NCBI GenBank assembly: GCA_030431455.1
Contig: JAUIJE010000006.1
Coordinates: forward strand, 1 to 64,000
Length of the DNA: 64,000 bases
Reading direction: 5' to 3'
Origin: a bacterium
Lineage (GTDB): Bacteria; Myxococcota; UBA727; JAUIJE01
The position numbers were made by a program, and so were the translations under genes. The notes beneath the pieces were generated by a model. The model had not been told where the DNA came from, ran no database searches, and was given only the letters and a program-made list of their open reading frames with translations. Position 1 is the stretch's first letter; every line of letters begins with the position of its first letter. Shown one piece after another: positions 38,391 to 46,067 of the stretch.

Positions 38391-38470
38391 GGGTCCAGCC
38401 ACGAGACGCCCGATGGGCGCTCATCGTGGCCCTGCCGAGGACGCTGCCACTTTGATTTTGAGAGGCGCTC
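38391..38470 (+). repeat. Dispersed ~80-bp intergenic hairpin element, copy 2
   Basis: It begins GGGTCCAGCCACGAGACGCC and shares the hairpin core and a TTTTGAGAGGCGCT end with copy 1 at 32828-32903. The right end abuts the stop of the HDOD gene. In both places it follows a + gene. Confidence 0.65.
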
Positions 38471-39654
38471 TAATCGAGAAGGTCGTCTTCCGCGGCCTCG
38501 ACCTTGGCGCGCCACGCCGGGATCTGATCCGCGAGGCCACAGCCCTCGAGGTAGGCGCGGTCGAGCTTGGACTCGGGCTCACCGCACACCACGATGCCGA
38601 ACAGCGCGTCGGCGGCGTGCACCGCGCCGAGCACGGGGTTGCTGCAAGTGGTCTCGCGGCTGGGCTGGTGGTGGAACGCGGTGGCTTCCACCAATGTCAT
38701 GGGAAGGCCCCACGCCTGGAACAACAGCGCGCCGGCTTCGGCGTGGGTGGTGCCGAGCACGGCCTGTTCTGCCTCGGGGAAGTCGATGTTCTCCTCGGCG
38801 AGCCGCTCGGTGATGGCGTTGAACGCTTGGGGCCGCTGGCGGGCGATCACCAGCTTGCCGGTGTTGTGGATGAGGCCCAAGGTGAAGGCGGCGTCGGCGT
38901 CCGTTCGGTTGGGCAAGAACGACCGGGCGAGCTTGGCGATGCGCAGGCTCGACTTGCGAAAGTGGTCCATGGAAAAGCCCGGCGTGGGCACGCCCGCGAA
39001 GGCCTCGTTGATGTAGACCGCCACCGCGATGTCTCGGATGTGTTTGACCCCGAGGAGCGAAGCGGCCTCGGCCAGTGAGGTCACCCGGCGCGAGCGGCCG
39101 AAGGCCGCGGAGTTGGCCAGCCGCAGCGTGCGGGTGGCGAGGGCGGGGTCGCTCTCGACGATGGCGGAGATTTCTTTGATCGACGCGCCGTCTTTGGCGG
39201 TGGCGGCGTAGAGGCGTTGGTAGTTCTCGGGGGCGGTGGGGAGCTCCCCGTCGGTGTCGACCAGCGCGCGCACCGCCTCGTGGTTGAGCACGGTGCTGAG
39301 GCGCATGGCCCGGGCCAACAGATCGTGGGTGGCCCGGGGCTCGTCCTTGGTGCTCAAGTCGAGTTGAGCCACCGATCCAGTGACATCGGTGCGGTCGTTG
39401 ACCAAGGCCACCAACGTGTTGAGGTGTTTGGCCCGCAGGCTCTCGGTGAGGGCGGGCACCTCTTCGCTTTGCTGGTCGTGCACCAGCACCGCGCAGCAGG
39501 GCGCTTGCTCGAGCTGGGCCACGGCGGCCTCGACGCTGCCGACTTGTTGAAAGGACAGGGCGGGCGCGGTCCGCGCTTGTCGCACCGAATGCAGCCAATC
39601 GGTGTGCGCGGGGGTACCGCCGACGAGGAGAATGGAACACGTGGGGGTTGTCAT
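38470..39654 (-). CDS. HDOD-domain signalling protein with degenerate receiver
   Basis: 394 residues. The N-terminal 115 residues have a receiver-like fold, but the acidic triad is missing (ILLVGGTP in place of a DD pair) and the Asp position reads VLVHDQQSEE. The rest, about 125-360, is an HDOD domain ('LPTAPENYQRLYAATAKDGA', 'SDPALATRTLRLANSAAFG', 'SLLGVKHIRDIAVAV'). The metal His-Asp pair of true HD domains is replaced by HNTGK, as is usual for HDOD, so it is likely a non-catalytic signalling module. It is the last gene of the chemosensory operon; its ATG overlaps the stop of the preceding gene by 4 nt. Confidence 0.88.
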   Translation of the reverse strand: MTTPTCSILLVGGTPAHTDWLHSVRQARTAPALSFQQVGSVEAAVAQLEQAPCCAVLVHDQQSEEVPALTESLRAKHLNTLVALVNDRTDVTGSVAQLDLSTKDEPRATHDLLARAMRLSTVLNHEAVRALVDTDGELPTAPENYQRLYAATAKDGASIKEISAIVESDPALATRTLRLANSAAFGRSRRVTSLAEAASLLGVKHIRDIAVAVYINEAFAGVPTPGFSMDHFRKSSLRIAKLARSFLPNRTDADAAFTLGLIHNTGKLVIARQRPQAFNAITERLAEENIDFPEAEQAVLGTTHAEAGALLFQAWGLPMTLVEATAFHHQPSRETTCSNPVLGAVHAADALFGIVVCGEPESKLDRAYLEGCGLADQIPAWRAKVEAAEDDLLD

Positions 39655-40769
39655 GGGGCCATGACCTCGACTTGTTGCTTGGGGGCCAACTGGTCACGAA
39701 GCCGGCCGATGACTTTGCTCGAGAGGCGGGTGCCGTTTTTGACCATGAGGATGCCGCGGGGGTTGAACACGTCGTTGACCACGACCATGCCCTCGGCGAG
39801 ATGCCCCGGCACCACAAAACGATTCTCTTTGGAGCGCAAGCCCACCGAGACGAAGATCTCCACCCCGTCGGCGGAGAGGGTGCGGGTCTCGTGTCGCTTG
39901 AGCACCACCGTCGGGCGCATGACCTCGCCAATGTCGACGAGCTTGGGCAGGCCGCTGGCGAACCCGGCCTTCTCCTTGGAAAAGCCGGTCTTGAACCCCC
40001 CCATCATCATGTTGCCCAGCTCGGTCAACGTGTCATCCGCGAACTCGTCCCCGGACTCGCCGAACAAGTGCACGGTCAAGGACTCGAGGGTGGCGGCGTC
40101 GACCCCGAGGGCAATGCGCACCTCCACCCCGTGGTCGGCGTTGGCGAGATCGATGACACACCCCTTGGTGGGCTCGCGCTTGGGCGGCTTGTCCCGGGAC
40201 TCGGTGTCCATCATCAAAAACCCGCCCGCGGCGGCTTGGAGCACGGCGTCCAGATTGCGCCAGGTCGCGCTGCGGCTCACCGCGTCGATGAATGACATTT
40301 CCTTGGAGAGCTCGGAGATGTCCACCGGGCCTTGCGACACCGCGCCGTCGTCGTCGGCCACGCTCCCGGCCCGAAACACCGGCTCCCCCGGCCGCCACCG
40401 CGCGATGCGCTCGGCCAGGCGCAGCCGCATCTTGAGCGCGTCGTCGTTGACCGGCTTTTGCAGCTCATGGTCAACCCCGCCCTCGTACATCAGCGCGCGT
40501 TCGTCGTCGGTGACCGCGCCACACAGGGCGATGACCACCGGGTAATGCACCGTGGCCTGGCGGCGCAGCGTCCGGGTGAACTCCACCGCGCGCTTGAGGT
40601 TGGCGGTGGCGTCGACGAACAGGGCCCCCGGAATGTCATTGCCGAGCTTCTCGACGTCATCGGGGCTGGCCGCGGCCTGGATGTGTTCGACCTCGTGACC
40701 GAGCTCCCGGAGCCGGTCCCGCAGCCGCGTTACCTCGTCGGAGGCCAGGGCCACCAGGGCGGTCTTCAT
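39651..40769 (-). CDS. Degenerate receiver fused to CheX-like phosphatase domain
   Basis: 372 residues. Residues 1-120 form a receiver-like domain (ALVALASDEVTRLRDRLREL; GALFVDA; QKPV). The Asp in VDA and the Lys in QKP remain but the acidic pocket is missing. Residues of about 165-280 resemble a CheC/CheX phosphatase: 'TLTELGNMMMGGFKTG' contains the E-x-x-N pattern that dephosphorylates CheY-P. The C-terminal 90 residues hold two more beta-strand repeats (VKNGTRLSSKVIGRLRDQLA). It starts 4 nt inside the end of the CheX gene and overlaps the HDOD gene by 4 nt. Confidence 0.82.
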   Translation of the reverse strand: MKTALVALASDEVTRLRDRLRELGHEVEHIQAAASPDDVEKLGNDIPGALFVDATANLKRAVEFTRTLRRQATVHYPVVIALCGAVTDDERALMYEGGVDHELQKPVNDDALKMRLRLAERIARWRPGEPVFRAGSVADDDGAVSQGPVDISELSKEMSFIDAVSRSATWRNLDAVLQAAAGGFLMMDTESRDKPPKREPTKGCVIDLANADHGVEVRIALGVDAATLESLTVHLFGESGDEFADDTLTELGNMMMGGFKTGFSKEKAGFASGLPKLVDIGEVMRPTVVLKRHETRTLSADGVEIFVSVGLRSKENRFVVPGHLAEGMVVVNDVFNPRGILMVKNGTRLSSKVIGRLRDQLAPKQQVEVMAP

Positions 40770-41233
40770 GCCGCGGCTCGGGGCGGGTCGCCTTGCAGGT
40801 CCACCACCGCCCGGTCGCCGCCGAGTCGGAACTGGAAGCGCTGGCGCCCGTCGGGGGGCAGCTCACGGGGCGCGGTCTGGATCACCGGCAACGAGAAGTA
40901 GCAAGGCGCCTCTTGGAACGACGCGAACATCGACTTGAGGTTGCCGCCAATCACATTGGTGAGCTCTTGGAGCGCGTCGGCGGCGTCTTCGTTGTCGACC
41001 TCCTCGGTGGCGAACATCGCGGTGGCCATTTGCCGGGCGAAGCCAGGGCTGCAGTTGACCACCACCTGTCCGGTCCAGCCGCCGCTGGTGTGCACGCTCG
41101 CGGACCACATGTCCGCGTCGAGGGCGACGGTGGGATCTTCGTGGGAGAGCAGCTCGGCGTCGAGACCGGCGAATGACGTGGTCACCGAGAGCATGAGGTC
41201 ATTGATGTATTCGCGAAGATCTTGCTCGTTCAT
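40766..41233 (-). CDS. cheX: CheX-type CheY-P phosphatase
   Basis: 155 residues, the length of CheX. The conserved helix 'LQELTNVIGGNLKSMF' carries the E-x-x-N motif whose side chains attack the phospho-Asp of CheY. The N-terminal part (MNEQDLREYINDLMLSVTTS) and the central VVVNCSPGFARQMATAMF match the family. It would end the signal of the CheY in this operon, replacing CheZ, which is not found here. Its ATG overlaps the cheR stop by 4 nt and its stop overlaps the next gene by 4 nt. Confidence 0.87.
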   Translation of the reverse strand: MNEQDLREYINDLMLSVTTSFAGLDAELLSHEDPTVALDADMWSASVHTSGGWTGQVVVNCSPGFARQMATAMFATEEVDNEDAADALQELTNVIGGNLKSMFASFQEAPCYFSLPVIQTAPRELPPDGRQRFQFRLGGDRAVVDLQGDPPRAAA

Positions 41234-42051
41234 CGCTTCTCCTGTTGGGGCAAACGGTAATAGCGGGCGGGTCCGTGCTTCTCGGTGACCCAGCGGTCGT
41301 CGACGTTGAGGGTGCTCTCGGCCGCCCCGAGGAACAGCACGCCGTCGGGGGCCATGTTCTTGGCCACGGTGTCGAGGATGCGTTTGCGGGTGGGCACGTC
41401 GAAGTAGATGAGCACGTTGCGCAAGAACACGATGTCGGGGCGGGGGTACAAAGACCAGGCCTCGGCCAAGTTCATCGCCTTGAACTCGATGAGTTCGCGC
41501 AGCACCGGCTTGGCCCGCCAGTACATGCCTTCGCGCTGAAAGTATTGGGTGGCGAGCCGGGCGGGCAGTCCGCGGTTGATCTCCATCTGCTTGAACCGGC
41601 CCTCCCGGGCGGTGTCGAGGATGGCCTCGGACAGGTCGGTGGCGAGGATGTGCGCCCGGCTGGCGTCGAGCTGGGGGAAGGCCTCCCGCAATGTCAGCGC
41701 AATGCTGTAAGGCTCTTGTCCCGACGAGCAGGCCGCGGACCAGATGTGCAGGCGCCGGCCCTGTCGCCGCTCCAGCAGCTCGGGGATGACCTTTTCTTTG
41801 AGGGCATCAAACGGGTGACGGTCCCGGAAGAACGAGGTCTCGTGGGTGGTGATGCCCTCGACGATCTCCTGCACCATGCGGCCCGCGCGGGCCTCGTGAA
41901 TCAGCTGGTTGACGTCCTTGAGCCCCGCGGCGCGGGCCACGCGGTCGAGGCGGGTCTCGATGAGGTAGCCCTTGGTGTCGTCCAGCACGATGGAGGAGCG
42001 CTGGTACACCAGGTCGCGCAGAAAGTGAGCCTCAGGCGAGCCCAATGCCAT
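41230..42051 (-). CDS. cheR: CheR chemoreceptor methyltransferase
   Basis: 273 residues from ATG 42051; the frame continues further upstream inside cheB in another frame and is rejected. The N-terminal helical domain (FLRDLVYQRSSIVLDDTKGY) and the SAM-binding domain ('IWSAACSSGQEPYSIALTLR', 'LATDLSEAILDTAREGRFKQ', 'FLRNVLIYFD') match the family. It transfers methyl groups from SAM to Glu residues on the chemoreceptor. The start lies 20 nt inside the end of cheB, and the stop overlaps cheX by 4 nt. Confidence 0.95.
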   Translation of the reverse strand: MALGSPEAHFLRDLVYQRSSIVLDDTKGYLIETRLDRVARAAGLKDVNQLIHEARAGRMVQEIVEGITTHETSFFRDRHPFDALKEKVIPELLERRQGRRLHIWSAACSSGQEPYSIALTLREAFPQLDASRAHILATDLSEAILDTAREGRFKQMEINRGLPARLATQYFQREGMYWRAKPVLRELIEFKAMNLAEAWSLYPRPDIVFLRNVLIYFDVPTRKRILDTVAKNMAPDGVLFLGAAESTLNVDDRWVTEKHGPARYYRLPQQEKR

Positions 42052-43129
42052 TGTGGTGTCCTTGGGTGGGGGTGGGGGGACGGGGGGAAAGGCGGTCCAG
42101 GGCCGCGGCGGCAATGCCGTCGACGGGCAGCACCGCGTCGGCCAGGCCCTGGCGGGCCACGATGCCGGGCATGCCCCACACCACCGAGGTGGCCTCGTCT
42201 TGCACGATGGCGCGGGACCCGGCGGCGAGGAGGGCTTCGACCCCGCGCAGGCCGTCCTGGCCCATGCCGGTGAGGATGATGCCCAGGGCCCGGTCTCGGA
42301 ACTGGGTGGCCACATCGCGGAACATCACGTCCACCGCCGGCCGGCAGGAGTTCTCGGGGGGGCCCTGGTTGAGCTTGACCCGGACCGCGGCCCCGTCCCG
42401 GGACAGGCCGAGGTGCCAGTCGCCGGGCGCGATGAGGGCTTGTCCGGGGGTGAGCAACATGCCGTCTTCGGCTTCGCGCACGTCGAGCGCGCAGCTGCTG
42501 TTCAGCCGGTCCGCGAGGAGCTTGGTGAATGGTTGGGGCATGTGCTGGGTGACCAGCACCGGCACCGAAGGCTTGCCCAGTCCGCGCAAAACTGTGGACA
42601 GCGCGGCGGGACCCCCGGTGGACGACCCGATGGCGATGACGTGCGGCACCGGGGCGGGGGCGGCGCGGGGACGGGGCACCGCCCGCGGCTTCGGGGCGGG
42701 CCCGGTGGCCCGGGCGAGGGCGGGCCGGGCGAGCTGCTTGACCTTGGCCAGCAGCTCACGCTGTACGTGGGCCCGGGCGGCTTCGCGGTCTTTCATGCCC
42801 GAAGGCTTACACGCGTAGTCGGTGGCCCCCGCGGCCAAGGCCTCGAGGGTGATGCGCGCGGCCCGGTCGGTGAGCGTGCTGAACATGATCACCGGCAGGT
42901 GGGGGGCCCGCTTGCGGATGTGGCGCAAGGTCTCGACCCCGTCCATGCCCGGCATCTCCACGTCGAGCGTGACGACATCGGGCTGAACGAGGTCGAGCTT
43001 CTGCAACGCGATCTCACCGTTGGCGGCCACGCCGGCGATCTCCACGTCGGGGTCGTCGGCGAGGATGTCGGACAAGAGCCGGCGGATGACCACCGAATCG
43101 TCCACGATGAGAACACGCGTCTTCGTCAT
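42032..43129 (-). CDS. cheB: CheB protein-glutamate methylesterase/deamidase
   Basis: 365 residues. A receiver domain (phospho-Asp56 in TLDVEMPGMDG, preceded by VDDS) is joined by a Pro/Ala-rich linker to the methylesterase domain. The catalytic triad is Ser170 (GSSTGG), His196 (QHMP) and Asp292 (TGMGQDG). It removes methyl groups from the receptor when phosphorylated by CheA, giving adaptation. The gene starts 4 nt after the cheY stop. Confidence 0.96.
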   Translation of the reverse strand: MTKTRVLIVDDSVVIRRLLSDILADDPDVEIAGVAANGEIALQKLDLVQPDVVTLDVEMPGMDGVETLRHIRKRAPHLPVIMFSTLTDRAARITLEALAAGATDYACKPSGMKDREAARAHVQRELLAKVKQLARPALARATGPAPKPRAVPRPRAAPAPVPHVIAIGSSTGGPAALSTVLRGLGKPSVPVLVTQHMPQPFTKLLADRLNSSCALDVREAEDGMLLTPGQALIAPGDWHLGLSRDGAAVRVKLNQGPPENSCRPAVDVMFRDVATQFRDRALGIILTGMGQDGLRGVEALLAAGSRAIVQDEATSVVWGMPGIVARQGLADAVLPVDGIAAAALDRLSPRPPTPTQGHHNGIGLA

Positions 43130-43133
43130 GACT

Positions 43134-43502
43134 CTACCGGGCGAGACCGAGCATCAGGAGCTTGTCTTGCAGCACATCGGGGGTGAACGGCTTCATCACG
43201 TACTCGTTGGCCCCCGCCTCGAGCGCGGCCTCGACCTGGCTCGATTCCGTCTCGGTGGTGACCATCATGATCGACATGGAGTCGAACTGTTTGAGCGCGC
43301 GGACCTCCTGAATGAACTCGAACCCGGTCATCACCGGCATGTTCCAGTCCACCAGGGCGAGGTCGGGGGCACCGTTCTTGTTGAGTTCGTCGAGCGCTTC
43401 TTGTCCGTTGCCTGCTTCGCAGACCTCGAACCCCTCCGCGATGAGCGCTCGCTTGATGATGGCGCGCATGGCGCGTGAATCGTCGACGACAATGGCCTTC
43501 AC
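43134..43502 (-). CDS. cheY: CheY single-domain response regulator
   Basis: 122 residues, a lone receiver. The acidic pair Asp7-Asp8 (IVVDDSRAMR), phospho-Asp52 (LALVDWNMPVMTG), the TTE switch Thr and the Lys in MKPFTP are all present, so it should be phosphorylated by CheA. No flagellar motor gene is near, so its target is unclear; the CheX domains next door would dephosphorylate it. Confidence 0.95.
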   Translation of the reverse strand: MKAIVVDDSRAMRAIIKRALIAEGFEVCEAGNGQEALDELNKNGAPDLALVDWNMPVMTGFEFIQEVRALKQFDSMSIMMVTTETESSQVEAALEAGANEYVMKPFTPDVLQDKLLMLGLAR

Positions 43503-43559
43503 TGGTTCCTCCTGGTGGCCGGGTTGAATGGGCCGGTAAAAAAGGGGGCGGGCGGCCGC

Positions 43560-45596
43560 CTACTCCCCTTGGCCGTTGAAGCTCTGCACCAGCCCTTGCA
43601 GGTTGGTGGCCATCTCCGCGAGGGCTTGGGACGCGCGCAGCGCCCGGGACGCCCCCTCGGCGGTCTCGCGGGCAGCCTCGGCCACCCCAGACACATTGGC
43701 GGTGATTTCTTCCATGCCGCGCGCGCCTTCGGACACGTTGCGGCCCATCTCGTTGGACGTCGCGGTTTGTTCCTCGACGGCGCTGGCGATGGTGTTTTGG
43801 CGGTCGTTGATCTGGTCAATGATGTTGCCGATTTCGGAGATGGCTTTGACCGCCTCGGAGGTGTCGGCTTGGATCGCCTCGATCTTGCTGCCGATGTCCT
43901 CGGTGGCCTTGGCCGTCTCCTTGGCCAGCTCTTTGACCTCGGTGGCCACCACCGCGAAGCCTTTGCCGGCTTCGCCCGCCCGCGCGGCTTCGATGGTGGC
44001 GTTGAGGGCGAGGAGGTTGGTCTGCTGGGCGATGGAGGTGATGACCTTGATGACCTTGCCGATCTCGCCGCTGCTTTCGCCCAGCTTCGACACCGTGCGG
44101 TTGGCCCGCTCGGCCACGTCGACCGCGGTGCTCGCCACCCGCGCCGCGTCGGCCGCGTTGCTGGCGATTTCGCTGATGCTCTGCACCAATTCTTCCGTGC
44201 CGGTGCTGACGGTGCGGACGTTCTTGCTCACCTGCTCGGACGCCGCCGACACCGTGCTCGCCTGGGCCGAGGTCTCCTCGGCGCTGGCCGCCATGTGCTG
44301 GCTGATGGCCTCGAGCTCATCAGAGGCCGAGCCCAGCGAGGTGGCGTTGTGGGCCACTTGCTGCAACACCTCGTTGACCTGGCCGCGCAACCGGACCGCT
44401 TCGGTGATGTCCGAGGCGTATTTCACCACCTTGAACACCCGGCCGCTGGGGTCGAGGATGGGGTTGTACGACGCCTGAATCCAGACCTCGCGGCCGCCTT
44501 GGCCGAAGCGTTGGAACTCACCGGCGAGGAACTCGCCCCGCCGAAGCTGGGCCCACATCTCCCGGTACGCGGCGCTGGCTTTGTACTCGGGGCTGACAAA
44601 CATGCTGTGGTGCCGGCCGACCACCTCCTCCGCGCGGTAGCCCACCGCCTGGAGGAAGTTGGTGTTGGCCGATTGGATGTTTCCATCGATATCGAACTCA
44701 ATCACCGCCTGGGATTTGTTGATCGCGTCGATCTGCCCCGCGTGGTCGGCGGCGAGCTGTTTGGCCGCGGTGACGTCGGTGGCGTACTGCACCACCTTCA
44801 TGGGCTTTTTCGTCTCGGGGTCGAGGATGGGATTGTAGGTGGCCTGGATCCAGATCTCCCGTCCCCCTTTGCCGTACTGCAGGAACGCGTCCTCGACGTA
44901 TTCGCCGGCCCGGAGCTTGTCCCACATTTGTTGGTACCCACTCGAGCGCGCCTCCTCCTCGCTGACGAACAGCCGGTGGTGCTTGCCTTTGATCTCCTCG
45001 AGTGAATAGCCGACGGTTTGGCAGAAGGTGTCGTTGGCGGTGAGGATGTTGCCGTCGAGGTCGAACTCGATCACCGCGTTGGAGCGCCGGATGGCCACGG
45101 TCTCGGCGTCGTATTCCTTATTCGCCTGTTCGAGCTTGAGGGTCTGGGTCACCACCGCCCAGGTCAGGGCCACGCCGTTGTATTCGCCGTCGACGTAGAC
45201 CGCGTCGAGGTTGAGCTCGAGCTTCTCGTCCCCGAGGCCGATGACCGCCTTGTGGGGCATGTTGTTGGGGTCGGCCACGATGCGCCGTTGGTGGGTCGGG
45301 TTCTTGTGGAACACATCAAAGCTGTTGCCGATGATCTGCTCGACCTGCACCGGGAGCAGATGTTCGATGCTGCGCAGGGTGCGCTCGGACTCGCGGTTGA
45401 GGTAGCGGATGATGCCCTCTTTGTCCGCGTAGATGATGTTCATCGGGAGGTCGTTGACCATCGCGGCGAGGAACGGGGGCACGCCATCGTCGGCGGGGGG
45501 GGCCTTCTTCGCGGCCGCGGACCGGGGCTTGCGCTTGCTCTTGGGGGCGGGGGCGGCGGAGGCGCCGAAGTCGCTGGGGTTTTGTCCATCGGGCAT
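43560..45596 (-). CDS. Soluble PAS-domain methyl-accepting chemotaxis protein
   Basis: 678 residues. No membrane segment is visible and the N-terminal 40 residues are Lys/Ala-rich. Three PAS domains follow at about 42-150, 170-285 and 296-405; the second and third share long identical stretches ([12 protein letters not shown] / [12 protein letters not shown]), so they arose by duplication. The methyl-accepting signalling domain occupies about 430-675, with the conserved hairpin tip '[20 protein letters not shown]' then [15 protein letters not shown]. No CheR-docking pentapeptide is at the C-terminus. It probably senses an internal cue (redox, oxygen or metabolite) through PAS and controls CheA through CheW. 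Confidence 0.94.
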   Translation of the reverse strand: MPDGQNPSDFGASAAPAPKSKRKPRSAAAKKAPPADDGVPPFLAAMVNDLPMNIIYADKEGIIRYLNRESERTLRSIEHLLPVQVEQIIGNSFDVFHKNPTHQRRIVADPNNMPHKAVIGLGDEKLELNLDAVYVDGEYNGVALTWAVVTQTLKLEQANKEYDAETVAIRRSNAVIEFDLDGNILTANDTFCQTVGYSLEEIKGKHHRLFVSEEEARSSGYQQMWDKLRAGEYVEDAFLQYGKGGREIWIQATYNPILDPETKKPMKVVQYATDVTAAKQLAADHAGQIDAINKSQAVIEFDIDGNIQSANTNFLQAVGYRAEEVVGRHHSMFVSPEYKASAAYREMWAQLRRGEFLAGEFQRFGQGGREVWIQASYNPILDPSGRVFKVVKYASDITEAVRLRGQVNEVLQQVAHNATSLGSASDELEAISQHMAASAEETSAQASTVSAASEQVSKNVRTVSTGTEELVQSISEIASNAADAARVASTAVDVAERANRTVSKLGESSGEIGKVIKVITSIAQQTNLLALNATIEAARAGEAGKGFAVVATEVKELAKETAKATEDIGSKIEAIQADTSEAVKAISEIGNIIDQINDRQNTIASAVEEQTATSNEMGRNVSEGARGMEEITANVSGVAEAARETAEGASRALRASQALAEMATNLQGLVQSFNGQGE

Positions 45597-45599
45597 GGG

Positions 45600-46067
45600 T
45601 CAGTTCCTTTCGGGCGAGGGGCGCGACGACACCTGCACCGCGCGATCCGTGTTGAGGAGGAAGAGGAGCTGGCCATCGAGTTTGTAGACCCGTTCGATGA
45701 GGTCGCGACCGACGGCCATGGTTTCGGGGGGAGCTTCGGCGTCGACGTCGACCACGTCGACGACGTCGCCGATTTCATCGACGAGAAGAGTGACGGCGCC
45801 GTTGCCGTTGTTGATCACCACGTTCATGGGCGGCTGGCCGTCGGCGCGGGGGGGCATGCCCAGGCGGCACCGCATGTCGATGGCGGTGACGATCTGGCCG
45901 CGCAGGTTGATCAACCCGCGCACGGCCTCGGCCGCGAGGGGCACGGGGGTCATCTCTTGGGCCCGCACCAGCTCCTGCACATGGGTCACGTTGACCCCAA
46001 ACGCTTGGTCCCCCAAATGGAACGTACAGATTTGCAGAACTGTCGAATCTTGAACCGGAGCGCTCAT
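45600..46067 (-). CDS. cheW: CheW coupling protein
   Basis: 155 residues from ATG 46067, after a GGGAGG site. The CheW beta-barrel is clear (LQICTFHLGDQAFGVNVTHV, 'GLINLRGQIVTAIDMR', LLVDEIGDVVDV). It joins the receptor to CheA in the array. The start overlaps the cheA stop by 4 nt, and the stop is 3 nt before the receptor ATG. Confidence 0.95.
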   Translation of the reverse strand: MSAPVQDSTVLQICTFHLGDQAFGVNVTHVQELVRAQEMTPVPLAAEAVRGLINLRGQIVTAIDMRCRLGMPPRADGQPPMNVVINNGNGAVTLLVDEIGDVVDVVDVDAEAPPETMAVGRDLIERVYKLDGQLLFLLNTDRAVQVSSRPSPERN

